In this document: positions 23,841-32,760 of the stretch, in pieces | Position numbering within the stretch: position 1 is the stretch's first letter | How the letters are laid out: every line of letters starts with the position of its first letter | DNA from: CAZIGK01 sp964538615 | GTDB taxonomy: Bacteria > Pseudomonadota > Alphaproteobacteria > Rickettsiales > RI-342 | Assembly (NCBI GenBank): GCA_964538615.1 | Contig: CAZIGK010000018.1 | Location: 1 to 35,153, forward strand | Direction of reading: 5' to 3' | Length of the DNA: 35,153 bases | Notes under the pieces: model-generated | Databases searched by the model: none | What the model saw: the letters and a program-made list of their open reading frames with translations, nothing else | Told to the model about the DNA's origin: nothing | Program-made: the position numbers and the translations under genes

Positions 23841-25358
23841 TCAGTTTGCAAACGCATATGCCAGCTCCGCTGCCCGCATGACGGCTTTGGCCTTGTTACA
23901 GCTTTCCTGATATTCTGCTTCCGGGTCGCTATCTGCCACCACGCCACCACCTGCCTGCACATGCAGCATGCCGTCCTTCACCAGCGCGGTGCGCAGGGCA
24001 ATACAGCTATCCATGTTTCCATCTGCCGAAAAATACCCGACACATCCGGCATAGAACTTCCGGGGGCAGGGTTCCAGTTCATGAATAATTTCCATCGCGC
24101 GGATTTTGGGTGCGCCACTCACCGTCCCTGCGGGAAAGCCCGCTGCCAGTGCATCCACGGCATCGCGGTCTGGGCGTAACTGCCCCTGCACATTGGAGAC
24201 AATATGCATCACGTGGGAGTAACGTTCGATTATCATTTGTTCCGTCACCTGTACCGTGCCGGTTGTTGCTACCCGTCCCACATCATTACGTCCAAGGTCA
24301 AGCAGCATCAAATGCTCGGAAATTTCTTTCGGATCTGCTAACAGTTCTTCTGCCAGTGCCGCATCTTCGGCAGCCGTGGCACCTCGCTTGCGGGTGCCGG
24401 CAATTGGGCGAATGGTTACCACGCCATCCCTTGCGCGCACCAAAATCTCCGGGCTGGAACCCACCAGTTGAAATGCCCCGCAATGCAGATAAAACAGGAA
24501 GGGTGACGGGTTTAGATGCCGCAATGCCCGGTACAGTGCCAGCGCAGAATAGGGAAACGGCGTAGAGAAGCGCTGTGAAGGCACGACCTGAAAAATATCG
24601 CCTGCCACAATATAGTCTTTCGCCTTCTCCACCATGGCATGATACTCCTCCCGCCGCATATTGGGGGTGAAGGTGAGGGCCGGGGTTGCGCTATCGACCA
24701 TATGCACCATTGGCTGGGTGGACGTGGCAGGCTGTTGCAGGCTTTCCAGCAACTGTTGCAACCGATTGCATGCCTGTTGATAGGCCGTGGCTGAATCGAC
24801 TCCTGCGGCCGGACGCGCCACCGTGCACAGGGTGACCGTGCCACCAACGGCATCAAAAATGACCATTTTGCGTGGCCGCATCAACACACCATCCGGCATG
24901 TGCAACGGATCCGGCTTTGGGGTTGGCAGCTTTTCCATCAGGCAGACCGTCTCATAGCCCATGTAGCCGACCAGACCGGCAGCCATAGGGGGCAGGTGCG
25001 CCGGAATCTCCACATGGCTTTGCGCCAGCAGATCACGCAGGCTGTCCATCACGGGTTGGGTGACCGGGGTTTCCCGCTCTACCGAACCATCCGCCTGCAA
25101 TTGCTGTAGTCGGGCATGGGTGCCATCATAATGCCAGATGATATCCGGATCCAGCCCGATCAGGGAGTAGCGCCCACGCACTTCTCCTCCCACCACCGAT
25201 TCCAGAATGAATCCCTTGCGGTTATTGCTTAAAAGTTTCAGCGCGGCTGCCACGGGGGTCAGGGTATCTGCCACATGCTGGGCATAGACCAGCACGGCTT
25301 TTCCGGCATCATAGGCGGCGGTAAAATCGGTCATCTGTGGGGTGCAGTCCATGCGCAT
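23841..25358 (-). CDS. trpE: Anthranilate synthase component I
   Basis: A 505-residue chorismate-using enzyme producing anthranilate with the TrpG glutaminase. The N-terminal domain has the tryptophan-binding ILES (variant of LLES). The catalytic domain shows FQVVPSQRF, PSPFLFYLH, the PIAGTRKRG motif, RNDVGRV and SGAPKIRAMEII. Absence of a fused glutaminase means TrpG is separate, and it is not in this window. AGGGG eight bases before the ATG supports the start; the gap to the preceding PpiD-like gene is five bases. pabB-like paralogues are less likely because of the ILES motif and full length. Confidence 0.95.
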   Translation of the reverse strand: MRMDCTPQMTDFTAAYDAGKAVLVYAQHVADTLTPVAAALKLLSNNRKGFILESVVGGEVRGRYSLIGLDPDIIWHYDGTHARLQQLQADGSVERETPVTQPVMDSLRDLLAQSHVEIPAHLPPMAAGLVGYMGYETVCLMEKLPTPKPDPLHMPDGVLMRPRKMVIFDAVGGTVTLCTVARPAAGVDSATAYQQACNRLQQLLESLQQPATSTQPMVHMVDSATPALTFTPNMRREEYHAMVEKAKDYIVAGDIFQVVPSQRFSTPFPYSALALYRALRHLNPSPFLFYLHCGAFQLVGSSPEILVRARDGVVTIRPIAGTRKRGATAAEDAALAEELLADPKEISEHLMLLDLGRNDVGRVATTGTVQVTEQMIIERYSHVMHIVSNVQGQLRPDRDAVDALAAGFPAGTVSGAPKIRAMEIIHELEPCPRKFYAGCVGYFSADGNMDSCIALRTALVKDGMLHVQAGGGVVADSDPEAEYQESCNKAKAVMRAAELAYAFAN

Positions 25359-25363
25359 GATTC

Positions 25364-27232
25364 TTACCCCTGCGGCTGCATTGGTTGTGGATATTCAACC
25401 GGATATTTGGTTTGCAGGTAATTCAGATACGCCTGAAACAGTTGTTGATTGACCTGCTGTGCCTGATGTTTTGCCATTTTATCCAGTGCTTCAGCCTCTG
25501 GTTTATCGGCAGGAATAATGGCATCCACCCGTGCCAGCACAAACTGGTCAGCACCGGTTTCACACAGGGTCAGGCTATGAGTTGCGGCCTGTGCGAATAA
25601 TTGCTCCACACATTCTCCCGGCAAATTGCTGCCACTGCCCTGACGATCCAGCATTTTGCTGTAGGCCGTCCCGAAGGGTAACTGTTTGATCAGCGCCGTA
25701 TAGCTCTCTTGCTGGCCAATTTTTTCCTTTAGTTGTTTGGCCGCTGCCGTGAGTTGTTTCTGGCGTTGCTCCTGCATCCAGCGTGCCTGCAAGGCCTCCC
25801 GCACGGTATCCAGTGTCAGGGCGGCGGCGGGTTGCACTTCTTCCAGTGCCAGCATAAGCAAACCTTGTTCCGGCAGTTCTTTCACCAGCGGCTCTTCCGT
25901 CGTTTCCAGAGTAAATGCTGTCTTCAGGGCGATATCCATACCTTCAGCGGTCGGCAGGGTTACCCCTTCATCAGCAACGGCTTCTTTGGTTGTGGCGGGC
26001 ACCTGTACCAGCGTCAGTTCATCCGTTTTGGCAATGGCATCCATGGTTTCGCCAGCCGCCAAACGGTCTTCCCAGTCTGCCAGTGTGTTGTACAGCGCGT
26101 CTTCCATTTGTTCCGCCCGGATATTCTGGCGAATCCTATCGGATACTTCTTCCAACTCCTGCTGTCGGGAGGCCGTGCGCCCGCGTAACTGATAGATCAG
26201 CGTGGCATATTCCGTGGTGATGGGGGCAGAAATTTCTCCCGCTTTCAGCGTCAACAGTAGGTTGCGGGCTTCTTGCGGCAGGCTGTCCGGCGCAACGGAA
26301 CCCAGTTCCATCCATGCCTCTGGCAGGGAGGGATATTCCTTGCGTAATTCCTCCAATGACTGTCCTTGTTGCAACGCCCTGACAATGGTTTCTGCCTGTT
26401 TCGCATCTTCCAGCACCAGTTGGGCAATATCCAGTTGTTCACCGGTTTCATACAGGGCTTTGTTGGCTTCGTAATGCGCTTGCACGGCGGCATCGGTCAC
26501 TTTGATGTTGCGTTCTACGTTGCTACGGGGAAGGAACACATAACGGAAGCGACGTTTTTCATCGCTCATGTAATCATCCTGATGTTCTTGCAGATAGGTT
26601 TGCAGGGTGGCATCGTCCGGGTTTGCAATCGCGGGCAGAGAATCCGCATTCAGGGGTGCCAGCGTGACCTGACGTTTTTCCTGTTGGTAGCGCAAGGCAA
26701 GTTCCTGCAAGGGCTGCGGCACGGGGAGTTCTGCTTCAAACAGGCTCACGACGTGGTTGATGAGAATATCTTCCCGCATTTGCTTGAGAAAACGGGCTTC
26801 ATCTATTTGTTGATACTGTAAAAACTGGGTAAATAGTTCGCGGTCAAAGGTGCCGTCTTTTTGAAACATCTCCTGCTCTTTTAGCACAGCGACCAATTCT
26901 GCTTCACTCACGGCCAGCCCTAAGTGTTTGGCTTCTTCCAGCAGGAGCGCGCGCTGAATCAGGGTGCGCAAAACCGACTGTTCAACGGTAGAGCGCAGAA
27001 AGTCCGGTACTTCCTGCCCGCCCAGTTGTTGTTGCAATTTGGCCAGTTGTTGATCGGTCAAGGCACGCAGCATCCCCTGTTGAATGGTCTGTTCACCAAC
27101 GGTCGCGACCGTCTGGTTGCCACCCAGCCGAAATACATCGCCAATACCCCACAGCACAAAACTCACGGCCAGCATCAGCATAAAAAACTTTAAAATCAGC
27201 GAGGTGGCTTTGCCACGAAACAGGTGCAACAT
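25364..27232 (-). CDS. ppiD: PpiD-like membrane-anchored periplasmic chaperone (SurA_N / PPIase)
   Basis: A 622-residue protein with one N-terminal membrane anchor (about 11-31) and a SurA_N-type chaperone domain (about 35-170). A parvulin-like region follows around 260-360 (DIAQLVLEDAKQAETIVRALQQGQSLEELRKEYPSL), then a long helical C-terminal part. PpiD-type proteins assist newly secreted proteins at the SecYEG exit. The PPIase core looks degenerate, so catalysis is uncertain. First gene of a long run through trpE to lptB, divergent from tpiA. Confidence 0.85.
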   Translation of the reverse strand: MLHLFRGKATSLILKFFMLMLAVSFVLWGIGDVFRLGGNQTVATVGEQTIQQGMLRALTDQQLAKLQQQLGGQEVPDFLRSTVEQSVLRTLIQRALLLEEAKHLGLAVSEAELVAVLKEQEMFQKDGTFDRELFTQFLQYQQIDEARFLKQMREDILINHVVSLFEAELPVPQPLQELALRYQQEKRQVTLAPLNADSLPAIANPDDATLQTYLQEHQDDYMSDEKRRFRYVFLPRSNVERNIKVTDAAVQAHYEANKALYETGEQLDIAQLVLEDAKQAETIVRALQQGQSLEELRKEYPSLPEAWMELGSVAPDSLPQEARNLLLTLKAGEISAPITTEYATLIYQLRGRTASRQQELEEVSDRIRQNIRAEQMEDALYNTLADWEDRLAAGETMDAIAKTDELTLVQVPATTKEAVADEGVTLPTAEGMDIALKTAFTLETTEEPLVKELPEQGLLMLALEEVQPAAALTLDTVREALQARWMQEQRQKQLTAAAKQLKEKIGQQESYTALIKQLPFGTAYSKMLDRQGSGSNLPGECVEQLFAQAATHSLTLCETGADQFVLARVDAIIPADKPEAEALDKMAKHQAQQVNQQLFQAYLNYLQTKYPVEYPQPMQPQG

Positions 27233-27472
27233 GGGGTTCTCTCATTCATTTTACGTCAAGGCGCTGGCAATGTAGAGGAGGGCGGGGCAGATGGCAAGCC
27301 TGCGCGCATGTCTCTGCCACAGGTCACCCATGACACGTTGCCATGATGGGCGGCTATGATGACTGGCCATTATGAGTAGATATTGCGACCGGAATATGCT
27401 ACGCACGGGCATCGCACGGCTAGCTGCAGGGAAGCTGCCGGTAGCCCAAAAAAAGGTCAAGGGAGCCACCGT
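27233..27472. promoter_or_regulatory. Divergent ppiD / tpiA intergenic region
   Basis: 240 non-coding bases. On the ppiD strand there is a single TGTCATGG, similar to half of the tandem box described at 10088 and 32744, about 95 bases before the ATG. No clear sigma-70 promoter or terminator was found. The tpiA ribosome-binding site is AAGGGAG (27459-27465). Confidence 0.35.
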
Positions 27473-28252
27473 ATGCTGTCACAACACGCACGCACACCAC
27501 GGGTTATTGCCAACTGGAAAATGCACGGTAGCCCTGCCATGTTACGGGAATATATGCCTCAGGTACCCTCTGTGCCGGGGGTAGAGCTGGTGCTGTGTCC
27601 GCCCGCTTTGCTGGCTGCACAGGCCGTGGTGGATGCACCGACACATTTACGCATTGGTGTGCAGGATGTGCATCCTCAGGCGCAGGGTGCTCACACAGGG
27701 GATATCAGTGCGGAGCTGGCTGCGGCACTTGGAGTGCGCTATGCTATTGTTGGTCATTCAGAGCGTCGCGCTGCGTATCAGGAACATGACGCCATGGTTG
27801 CGGCCAAAGCACTGGCGGCATTACAAGCCGGGCTGATACCTGTTATTTGTATCGGAGAAACCCTGGAAGAACGTGCCTCCGGCCGGGCAGAAACCGTGGT
27901 AGGAGCAAGCCTGCAGGAGATTATCCCCGTTCTGGCAGCGCAGGGGTCCGCTGCCCCTGTCGTGCTGGCCTATGAACCCATTTGGGCAATCGGTACCGGC
28001 AAAGTGCCGACCGTGGAAGATGTCGTCAGCATGCATCGGCATATTCGTCAGACCGTGCAAAAGCTTGCACCGACACTTGCAACTTCCGTCTCTGTCCTGT
28101 ATGGAGGGTCAGTCAAACCCGACAATGCGTCCAGCTTTGCCGCATGTGATGGGGTGGATGGTTTTCTGGTAGGAGGAGCCAGCCTGCAAGCGCCGCAATT
28201 TGTGGCCATTGCACGTGCCGTGGCTTCGGTTGCCTGTCAGACAGCCGCCTGA
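27473..28252 (+). CDS. tpiA: Triosephosphate isomerase
   Basis: A 259-residue TIM-barrel enzyme interconverting glyceraldehyde 3-phosphate and dihydroxyacetone phosphate. Catalytic residues are present: N14 and K16 (ANWKMHG), H95 (VGHSERR), E168 (AYEPIWAIGTG); the phosphate-binding YGGSVKPDN and FLVGGASL are at the end. The start at 27473 has AAGGGAG seven bases upstream; an in-frame ATG-like start further upstream would add 30 residues of no TIM character. It leads tpiA-secG-pyrG-kdsA, a common alphaproteobacterial order. Confidence 0.97.
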   Translation: MLSQHARTPRVIANWKMHGSPAMLREYMPQVPSVPGVELVLCPPALLAAQAVVDAPTHLRIGVQDVHPQAQGAHTGDISAELAAALGVRYAIVGHSERRAAYQEHDAMVAAKALAALQAGLIPVICIGETLEERASGRAETVVGASLQEIIPVLAAQGSAAPVVLAYEPIWAIGTGKVPTVEDVVSMHRHIRQTVQKLAPTLATSVSVLYGGSVKPDNASSFAACDGVDGFLVGGASLQAPQFVAIARAVASVACQTAA

Positions 28253-28341
28253 AATCCACCGCCACGCGTTTGCGACAGGGAGAGGTTTGTCTGATGCGTT
28301 CATGCGTATCATTTTGCGTGTAATTATGATGGAAGATACCC

Positions 28342-28746
28342 ATGTATACCGTTCTGCTTGTTGTGCATATTCTGCTAGCGATTGCCATTGTGGCATTGGT
28401 GTTAATGCAGCGAAGCGATAATGATGGGTTTGGCCTGAGTGGAGGCGGCAACAGTATGTTCAGCAGCCGTGCAACCGCCAATTTTCTGACCCGCTCGACA
28501 GCGGTGCTGACCACCTGCTTTTTCCTGACCAGCCTGGGCATGGCATGGCTGATCAGTCATCGCAATGATACCTCTATTGTGGATCAGATAGACGCAGGCG
28601 TTGCGCCCGTCTCCCACGCCATTCCTTCTAAGACGGACGCAGGCGAGGCTCCTGCTGATGCTAATATCCCGGCAAAAAACAACATTCCGGTGGATACAGC
28701 CCCTGCTGCGGAACCGGAAGCACCTGCCGTACCGCTGGCAAATTAA
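28342..28746 (+). CDS. secG: Protein translocase subunit SecG
   Basis: A 134-residue inner-membrane protein with two helices (about 2-21 and 53-74) linked by the SecG signature loop LMQRSDNDGFGLSGGGNSMFSSRATANFLTR, which has the usual Gly-rich and Arg-rich parts. SecG assists SecYE-dependent protein export. The C-terminus extends about 55 residues beyond the core as an Ala/Pro/Asp-rich tail, a feature seen in alphaproteobacterial SecG. The ribosome-binding site GGAAG is six bases before the ATG. Confidence 0.93.
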   Translation: MYTVLLVVHILLAIAIVALVLMQRSDNDGFGLSGGGNSMFSSRATANFLTRSTAVLTTCFFLTSLGMAWLISHRNDTSIVDQIDAGVAPVSHAIPSKTDAGEAPADANIPAKNNIPVDTAPAAEPEAPAVPLAN

Positions 28747-28815
28747 AGGCAGGTACAGGCTTAAGGTGCGTATCCGTACGCGTAGTTCAGACGAAGTTTA
28801 GACGAAGGCAGTCAG

Positions 28816-30453
28816 ATGGCACGGTTTATATTTATTACGGGTGGCGTCGTTTCATCTCTGGGGAAAGGGTTGGCTTCGGCATCTCTGGCGGCTTTGTTGC
28901 AGGCGCGTGGGTACAAGGTGCGTTTGCGTAAGCTGGATCCCTATCTCAACGTCGATCCCGGCACCATGAGCCCCACCCAACATGGGGAAGTGTTTGTCAC
29001 GGATGATGGGGCGGAAACCGACCTTGATTTAGGCCACTACGAGCGTTTCACCGGAGTCGATGCGAAGCGCACAGACAATGTGACCACCGGTAAATTATAC
29101 ATGGAGCTTCTGACCAAGGAACGCCGTGGGGACTATCTGGGCGGCACGGTACAGGTGATTCCGCATGTGACCAACCTGATTAAAGAGTTCATTAAACGGG
29201 ATACCGCACGGGAAGATTTTGTGCTGTGTGAAATCGGCGGTACGGTCGGGGATATTGAAGGCCAGCCATTTCTGGAGGCTATTCGCCAGATGGGATATGA
29301 AATGGGGCGCGATAAATGCTGCTTCCTGCATCTCACGCTGGTGCCCTACATTCCGGCGGCACGCGAACTTAAAACCAAACCGACCCAGCATTCGGTCAAA
29401 GAACTCCGCATGATCGGTATTCAGCCGGATATTCTTCTCTGCCGTGCGGATCGCCCCATTCCACTGGGAGAACGTAAAAAAATCGCACTTTTCTGCTCGC
29501 TTCAGGAAGAGCAGGTGATTCCTGCGCTGGACGTGGATTCCATCTACCATGTGCCTCTAAAATACCATGAAGCGGGTCTGGATGCACAGGTTCTCAAGCA
29601 TTTTGGGCTGGAAGATGCCAGCGAGCCGGATTTAAGCCAGTGGCAGGATCTGGCAGATCGCCAGCTTAACCCGACGGATGAAGTGACCATTGCGATTGTC
29701 GGTAAATATACCAGCCTGCACGATGCCTATAAATCCCTGACCGAAGCACTGGATCATGCGGGTATGGCACACCGCGCCAAAGTGAAGGTGAAGTGGGTGG
29801 ATTCCCGCAATATGACCCGTGAGGAAGCGGATAAAAAACTGAAAAACGCCCACGCCATTCTGGTGCCTGGTGGTTTCGGGGAAGGCGGGGTGGACGGTAA
29901 ACTGATGGCGGTTACCTATGCGCGGGAAAATCACATTCCCTACCTGGGTATCTGCTTCGGTATGCAAATGGCGGTGATTGAAACTGCCCGTCATCTGGCG
30001 GGGTTGAAGCAGGCATCTTCCACCGAGTTTGGCCCCTCACCAGAGCCCATTATTGACCTGATGACGGAATGGAAAACGGACGATGGGCGCTCTGAAAAAC
30101 GGAATCAGCACGGCGATTTAGGTGGCACTATGCGTCTGGGAGCTTATGATTGCGTGCTGCAACCCAATAGCCGTGCCCGCAAAATCTATGGTGGCAAAGC
30201 CAAAATCAGCGAACGTCACCGCCACCGCTACGAGGTGAATATCGCCTACAAAGACCAACTGGAAGCAGCAGGCATTGTCCTTTCCGGCCTGTCGCCGGAT
30301 GGCCATTTGCCGGAAATCATCGAACGTCCTGACCATCCATGGTTTGTGGCGGTACAATTCCATCCGGAACTGAAATCCCGTCCCTTTGCGCCACATCCCT
30401 TGTTTGTGTCGTATGTGGAAGCAGCGTTGGAGCGGAAAAAAGGAATTAAATAA
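28816..30453 (+). CDS. pyrG: CTP synthase
   Basis: A 545-residue enzyme making CTP from UTP, ATP and glutamine. The synthetase domain (about 1-270) begins with GGVVSSLGKGLASASL and holds the LDPYLNVDPGTMSP and CEIGGTVGDIE motifs. The class I glutaminase domain has nucleophile C380 (LGICFGMQ) and the His-Glu of FHPELKSRP near residue 513. Length is normal. GAAGG seven bases upstream supports the start. The position between secG and kdsA is conserved in many Proteobacteria. Confidence 0.98.
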   Translation: MARFIFITGGVVSSLGKGLASASLAALLQARGYKVRLRKLDPYLNVDPGTMSPTQHGEVFVTDDGAETDLDLGHYERFTGVDAKRTDNVTTGKLYMELLTKERRGDYLGGTVQVIPHVTNLIKEFIKRDTAREDFVLCEIGGTVGDIEGQPFLEAIRQMGYEMGRDKCCFLHLTLVPYIPAARELKTKPTQHSVKELRMIGIQPDILLCRADRPIPLGERKKIALFCSLQEEQVIPALDVDSIYHVPLKYHEAGLDAQVLKHFGLEDASEPDLSQWQDLADRQLNPTDEVTIAIVGKYTSLHDAYKSLTEALDHAGMAHRAKVKVKWVDSRNMTREEADKKLKNAHAILVPGGFGEGGVDGKLMAVTYARENHIPYLGICFGMQMAVIETARHLAGLKQASSTEFGPSPEPIIDLMTEWKTDDGRSEKRNQHGDLGGTMRLGAYDCVLQPNSRARKIYGGKAKISERHRHRYEVNIAYKDQLEAAGIVLSGLSPDGHLPEIIERPDHPWFVAVQFHPELKSRPFAPHPLFVSYVEAALERKKGIK

Positions 30454-30586
30454 GCCCTCACGTTTCTACTTGCCCCACTCAGAGGGAGTGTTCCCTGTTT
30501 ACAACGTCCGTTCAGCATGATGTTCCTGCGATTGCGGGAATGAAGCGCGTCACTCACTATCTGGTATGAAAAAAGGAGTCTCCGCC

Positions 30587-31417
30587 ATGACCCAACCACG
30601 TCACATTCACGTCGGCAAACTCACCTTTGGTAATGATTTGCCTTTCGTTTTGCTGGCAGGGCCCTGCCAGATGGAAAGCCGCGATCATGCTTTCATGATG
30701 GCTGAGCGGCTGAAAAAGCTGACGGATAAACTGGGTATCGGGCTGGTGTATAAAAGCAGCTTCGATAAAGCCAACCGTACCAGCCTGAATGCGGAGCGTG
30801 GTATTGGTCTGGCGGGTGCGCTGGAGGTATTTGCAGAGCTGAAAACCGCCTTCGATGTCCCTGTTCTCACCGATGTCCATACCGAGCAACATTGCGATGA
30901 AGTGGCGGATGTGATGGATATGATTCAGATTCCGGCCTTTCTTTGCCGCCAAACTGACCTTCTGCTAGCAGCGGGAAAAAGCGGCTGTGCGGTAAATGTA
31001 AAAAAAGGCCAGTTTCTGGCGCCATGGGATATGAAAAATGTGGCCGCCAAGGTCGCCAGCACCGGTAACGAGCGTATTTTGCTGTGCGACCGTGGTACCA
31101 GCTTTGGGTATAATACGCTGGTAACGGATTTTCGTGGACTGCCTACCATGGCAGAAACCGGCTATCCCGTGGTGTTCGATGCCACCCACTCCATTCAGCA
31201 GCCGGGCGGGCAGGGTGGCGCTTCCGGTGGGCAGCGTCAGTTTGTTTCCACCTTGGCGAAGGCGGCGGTGGCCGTTGGTGTGGCTGCTTTGTTTATGGAA
31301 ACCCATCAAGATCCGGACAATGCGCCAAGCGATGGCCCCTGTATGGTTCCGGTGGATCATATGGAAGAGCTGCTAAAACGCCTGATGGCCTATGATGCGA
31401 TTACTAAGGCGTCATGA
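30587..31417 (+). CDS. kdsA: 3-deoxy-D-manno-octulosonate 8-phosphate synthase
   Basis: A 276-residue TIM barrel that condenses arabinose 5-phosphate (product of KdsD at 21671) with PEP to Kdo-8-phosphate. Seen: LAGPCQMESRDHA, YKSSFDKANRTS, DVHTEQHCDEV, VNVKKGQFLAPWDM and DATHSIQQPGGQG. C27 in AGPC occupies the position of metal-ligand Cys11 of Aquifex KdsA (Asn in E. coli), so this should be the metal-dependent class. AAAGGAG eight bases before ATG 30587 sets the start; an ATG at 30566 would place that site inside the gene. The end overlaps the convergent gene at 31412 by six bases. Confidence 0.96.
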   Translation: MTQPRHIHVGKLTFGNDLPFVLLAGPCQMESRDHAFMMAERLKKLTDKLGIGLVYKSSFDKANRTSLNAERGIGLAGALEVFAELKTAFDVPVLTDVHTEQHCDEVADVMDMIQIPAFLCRQTDLLLAAGKSGCAVNVKKGQFLAPWDMKNVAAKVASTGNERILLCDRGTSFGYNTLVTDFRGLPTMAETGYPVVFDATHSIQQPGGQGGASGGQRQFVSTLAKAAVAVGVAALFMETHQDPDNAPSDGPCMVPVDHMEELLKRLMAYDAITKAS

Positions 31418-32104
31418 TGTAACAGGGCGATAGAGACGATACTGCATATCCGCCGTTTTATCTTCCTGATGGAATACTTCCATCTTATGTCCATCCATGT
31501 ACCTGACCTTCCTTGTTGCTTTATCTACCTGTTGATAGAGTTGCCACAATGCAAGACTAAAGGTTGCGGGTATGATGCCCAGTATATCGGGGCGGTGCGT
31601 CCCTAGAAATGGAATCTCAACCTTATCCGGGAGGATTCCCATGCCGTTGAGTGTGTTTAAGGGTAATATTCGCTTCGTATCTACCGCGATATCTCTGAAG
31701 AGTTTGAGCGCCATACTGGCGCAATTGACGGTATTCCCGTGGGATGCTCTGCTGTAAGGTATTTCTTTGCCTTCGTAATATGCAAAATCTTGTTTCAGGG
31801 TTTCAAATTGATTGCGGGTAAGAGGGATTTCTACCGCAACATCAAAATCATACTCATAAGTATCTCTCTTAAACCATGCGGTGTGATCGCGGGGATTCAC
31901 ACTCCAGATATGCCAGCCAGAAAAATCTCCGTTTTCGACGACGCCAGTTGCAACATGCCCGTTGTGTAACGGCGGTAATGCTGCTTCCAACCGTGGATGA
32001 TTGACCGAGATATAGCCGGAATGTGCAAAAGAAGACTCTCCTTCTTTTAGCCAAGCCATAAACTCTGGATGCTGGTGACGCAAATGCGGAGGGACATAAT
32101 CCAT
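31412..32104 (-). CDS. Unknown protein, possible permuted NlpC/P60-like cysteine hydrolase
   Basis: A 230-residue cytosolic-looking protein (no signal peptide). The order His-then-Cys, with GHVATGVV (H50) followed at a distance by LTRNQFETLKQDF, a Tyr, and VNCASMALKLF (C128), resembles the layout of permuted NlpC/P60 (YebB/LRAT-like) papain folds. The resemblance is in motif order only. A GGAGA ribosome-binding site lies about eight bases upstream. It follows the gene at 32119 by 14 bases and so forms a two-gene operon with it. Substrate unknown. Confidence 0.65.
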   Translation of the reverse strand: MDYVPPHLRHQHPEFMAWLKEGESSFAHSGYISVNHPRLEAALPPLHNGHVATGVVENGDFSGWHIWSVNPRDHTAWFKRDTYEYDFDVAVEIPLTRNQFETLKQDFAYYEGKEIPYSRASHGNTVNCASMALKLFRDIAVDTKRILPLNTLNGMGILPDKVEIPFLGTHRPDILGIIPATFSLALWQLYQQVDKATRKVRYMDGHKMEVFHQEDKTADMQYRLYRPVTS

Positions 32105-32118
32105 GACCTGTTCTCCAC

Positions 32119-32697
32119 TTACCCGGCTCGACCCTGCAATTTTTCAGCAATTTGCTGCATTTCAAATGCAGCCAAATCAATGATTTGTTGATTCGTCCGC
32201 AACTCCGGCTGGTAAGATGTGATCACCGGATTAGCGGAAGCCGCCAGAGTCTGCAAGGCATCATAAGGGTTAAAGGCAATGTCACTTAAGGTACGAATAT
32301 AGGGTCCTACCTGCTCCAACACGTCAGGGCTAAACCAGCCTTTATTAAAAAGCTTATCCCGTGCATCGGCATAGGCCGGGTAAGCGGGAGATTCTTCAAA
32401 AGCAACAGGGCGCAGGTGTGGGTGATGTTGCAATAGTTCCTGTGCATCTGTATGGGGGTATTGGCTGGCATCTACCGGTACCGCAGCCAGTTGAATCCCT
32501 GCCTGTGCGGCCTGAACAAACTCCCGCAAGAGTGCCTGTAAGGATTCACGTCCGTTCAGCACATCCGCCAGTTCTTGCTGCATGGCGCTTTCCGTTACGC
32601 GCACGACATGCTGTAGTAACGTCGCGGATTCTGGCAGAATACGGTTTGTTTCGCGGTTAAGCTGTTGTTGCGTGGTCAGGTTGCTGACAGAGGTCAT
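32119..32697 (-). CDS. Unknown Gln-rich helical protein
   Basis: About 192 residues from ATG 32697, which has AAGGAGA six bases upstream; the frame runs open to 32745 without support. The protein is predominantly helical, Gln/Leu/Ala-rich, with no signal peptide. A Pro/His-rich central part (about residues 90-120) and a Gln/Ile helix at the end (QQIIDLAAFEMQQIAEKL) stand out. No family is recognised. It leads an operon with the putative hydrolase at 31412 and carries the tandem TGTCATGA motif in its upstream region, as does the unknown gene starting at 10019. Confidence 0.65.
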   Translation of the reverse strand: MTSVSNLTTQQQLNRETNRILPESATLLQHVVRVTESAMQQELADVLNGRESLQALLREFVQAAQAGIQLAAVPVDASQYPHTDAQELLQHHPHLRPVAFEESPAYPAYADARDKLFNKGWFSPDVLEQVGPYIRTLSDIAFNPYDALQTLAASANPVITSYQPELRTNQQIIDLAAFEMQQIAEKLQGRAG

Positions 32698-32743
32698 GCG
32701 GCTCTCCTTCGGTTCAGAATACGCAACAGCCTGCCACAACATC

Positions 32744-32760
32744 ATGACATTTTCATGACA
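32744..32760 (-). promoter_or_regulatory. Tandem TGTCATGA boxes upstream of the 192-aa gene
   Basis: On the minus strand the 17-mer TGTCATGAAAATGTCAT (32760-32744) is followed by GA, so two complete TGTCATGA boxes are set 11 bases apart. It ends 46 bases before the ATG at 32697 and abuts the stop codon of rimO. It matches the 10104-10088 site at 16 of 17 positions. Probably a binding site for one unidentified regulator. Confidence 0.5.

Noticed and set aside
23838..24565. Plus-strand frames opposite trpE
   Set aside because: They are antisense to well-supported TrpE motifs.
30525..30560. Hairpin TTCCTGC / GCGGGAA between pyrG and kdsA
   Set aside because: A 7-bp stem with one G-T pair and no T run; too weak to call a terminator.
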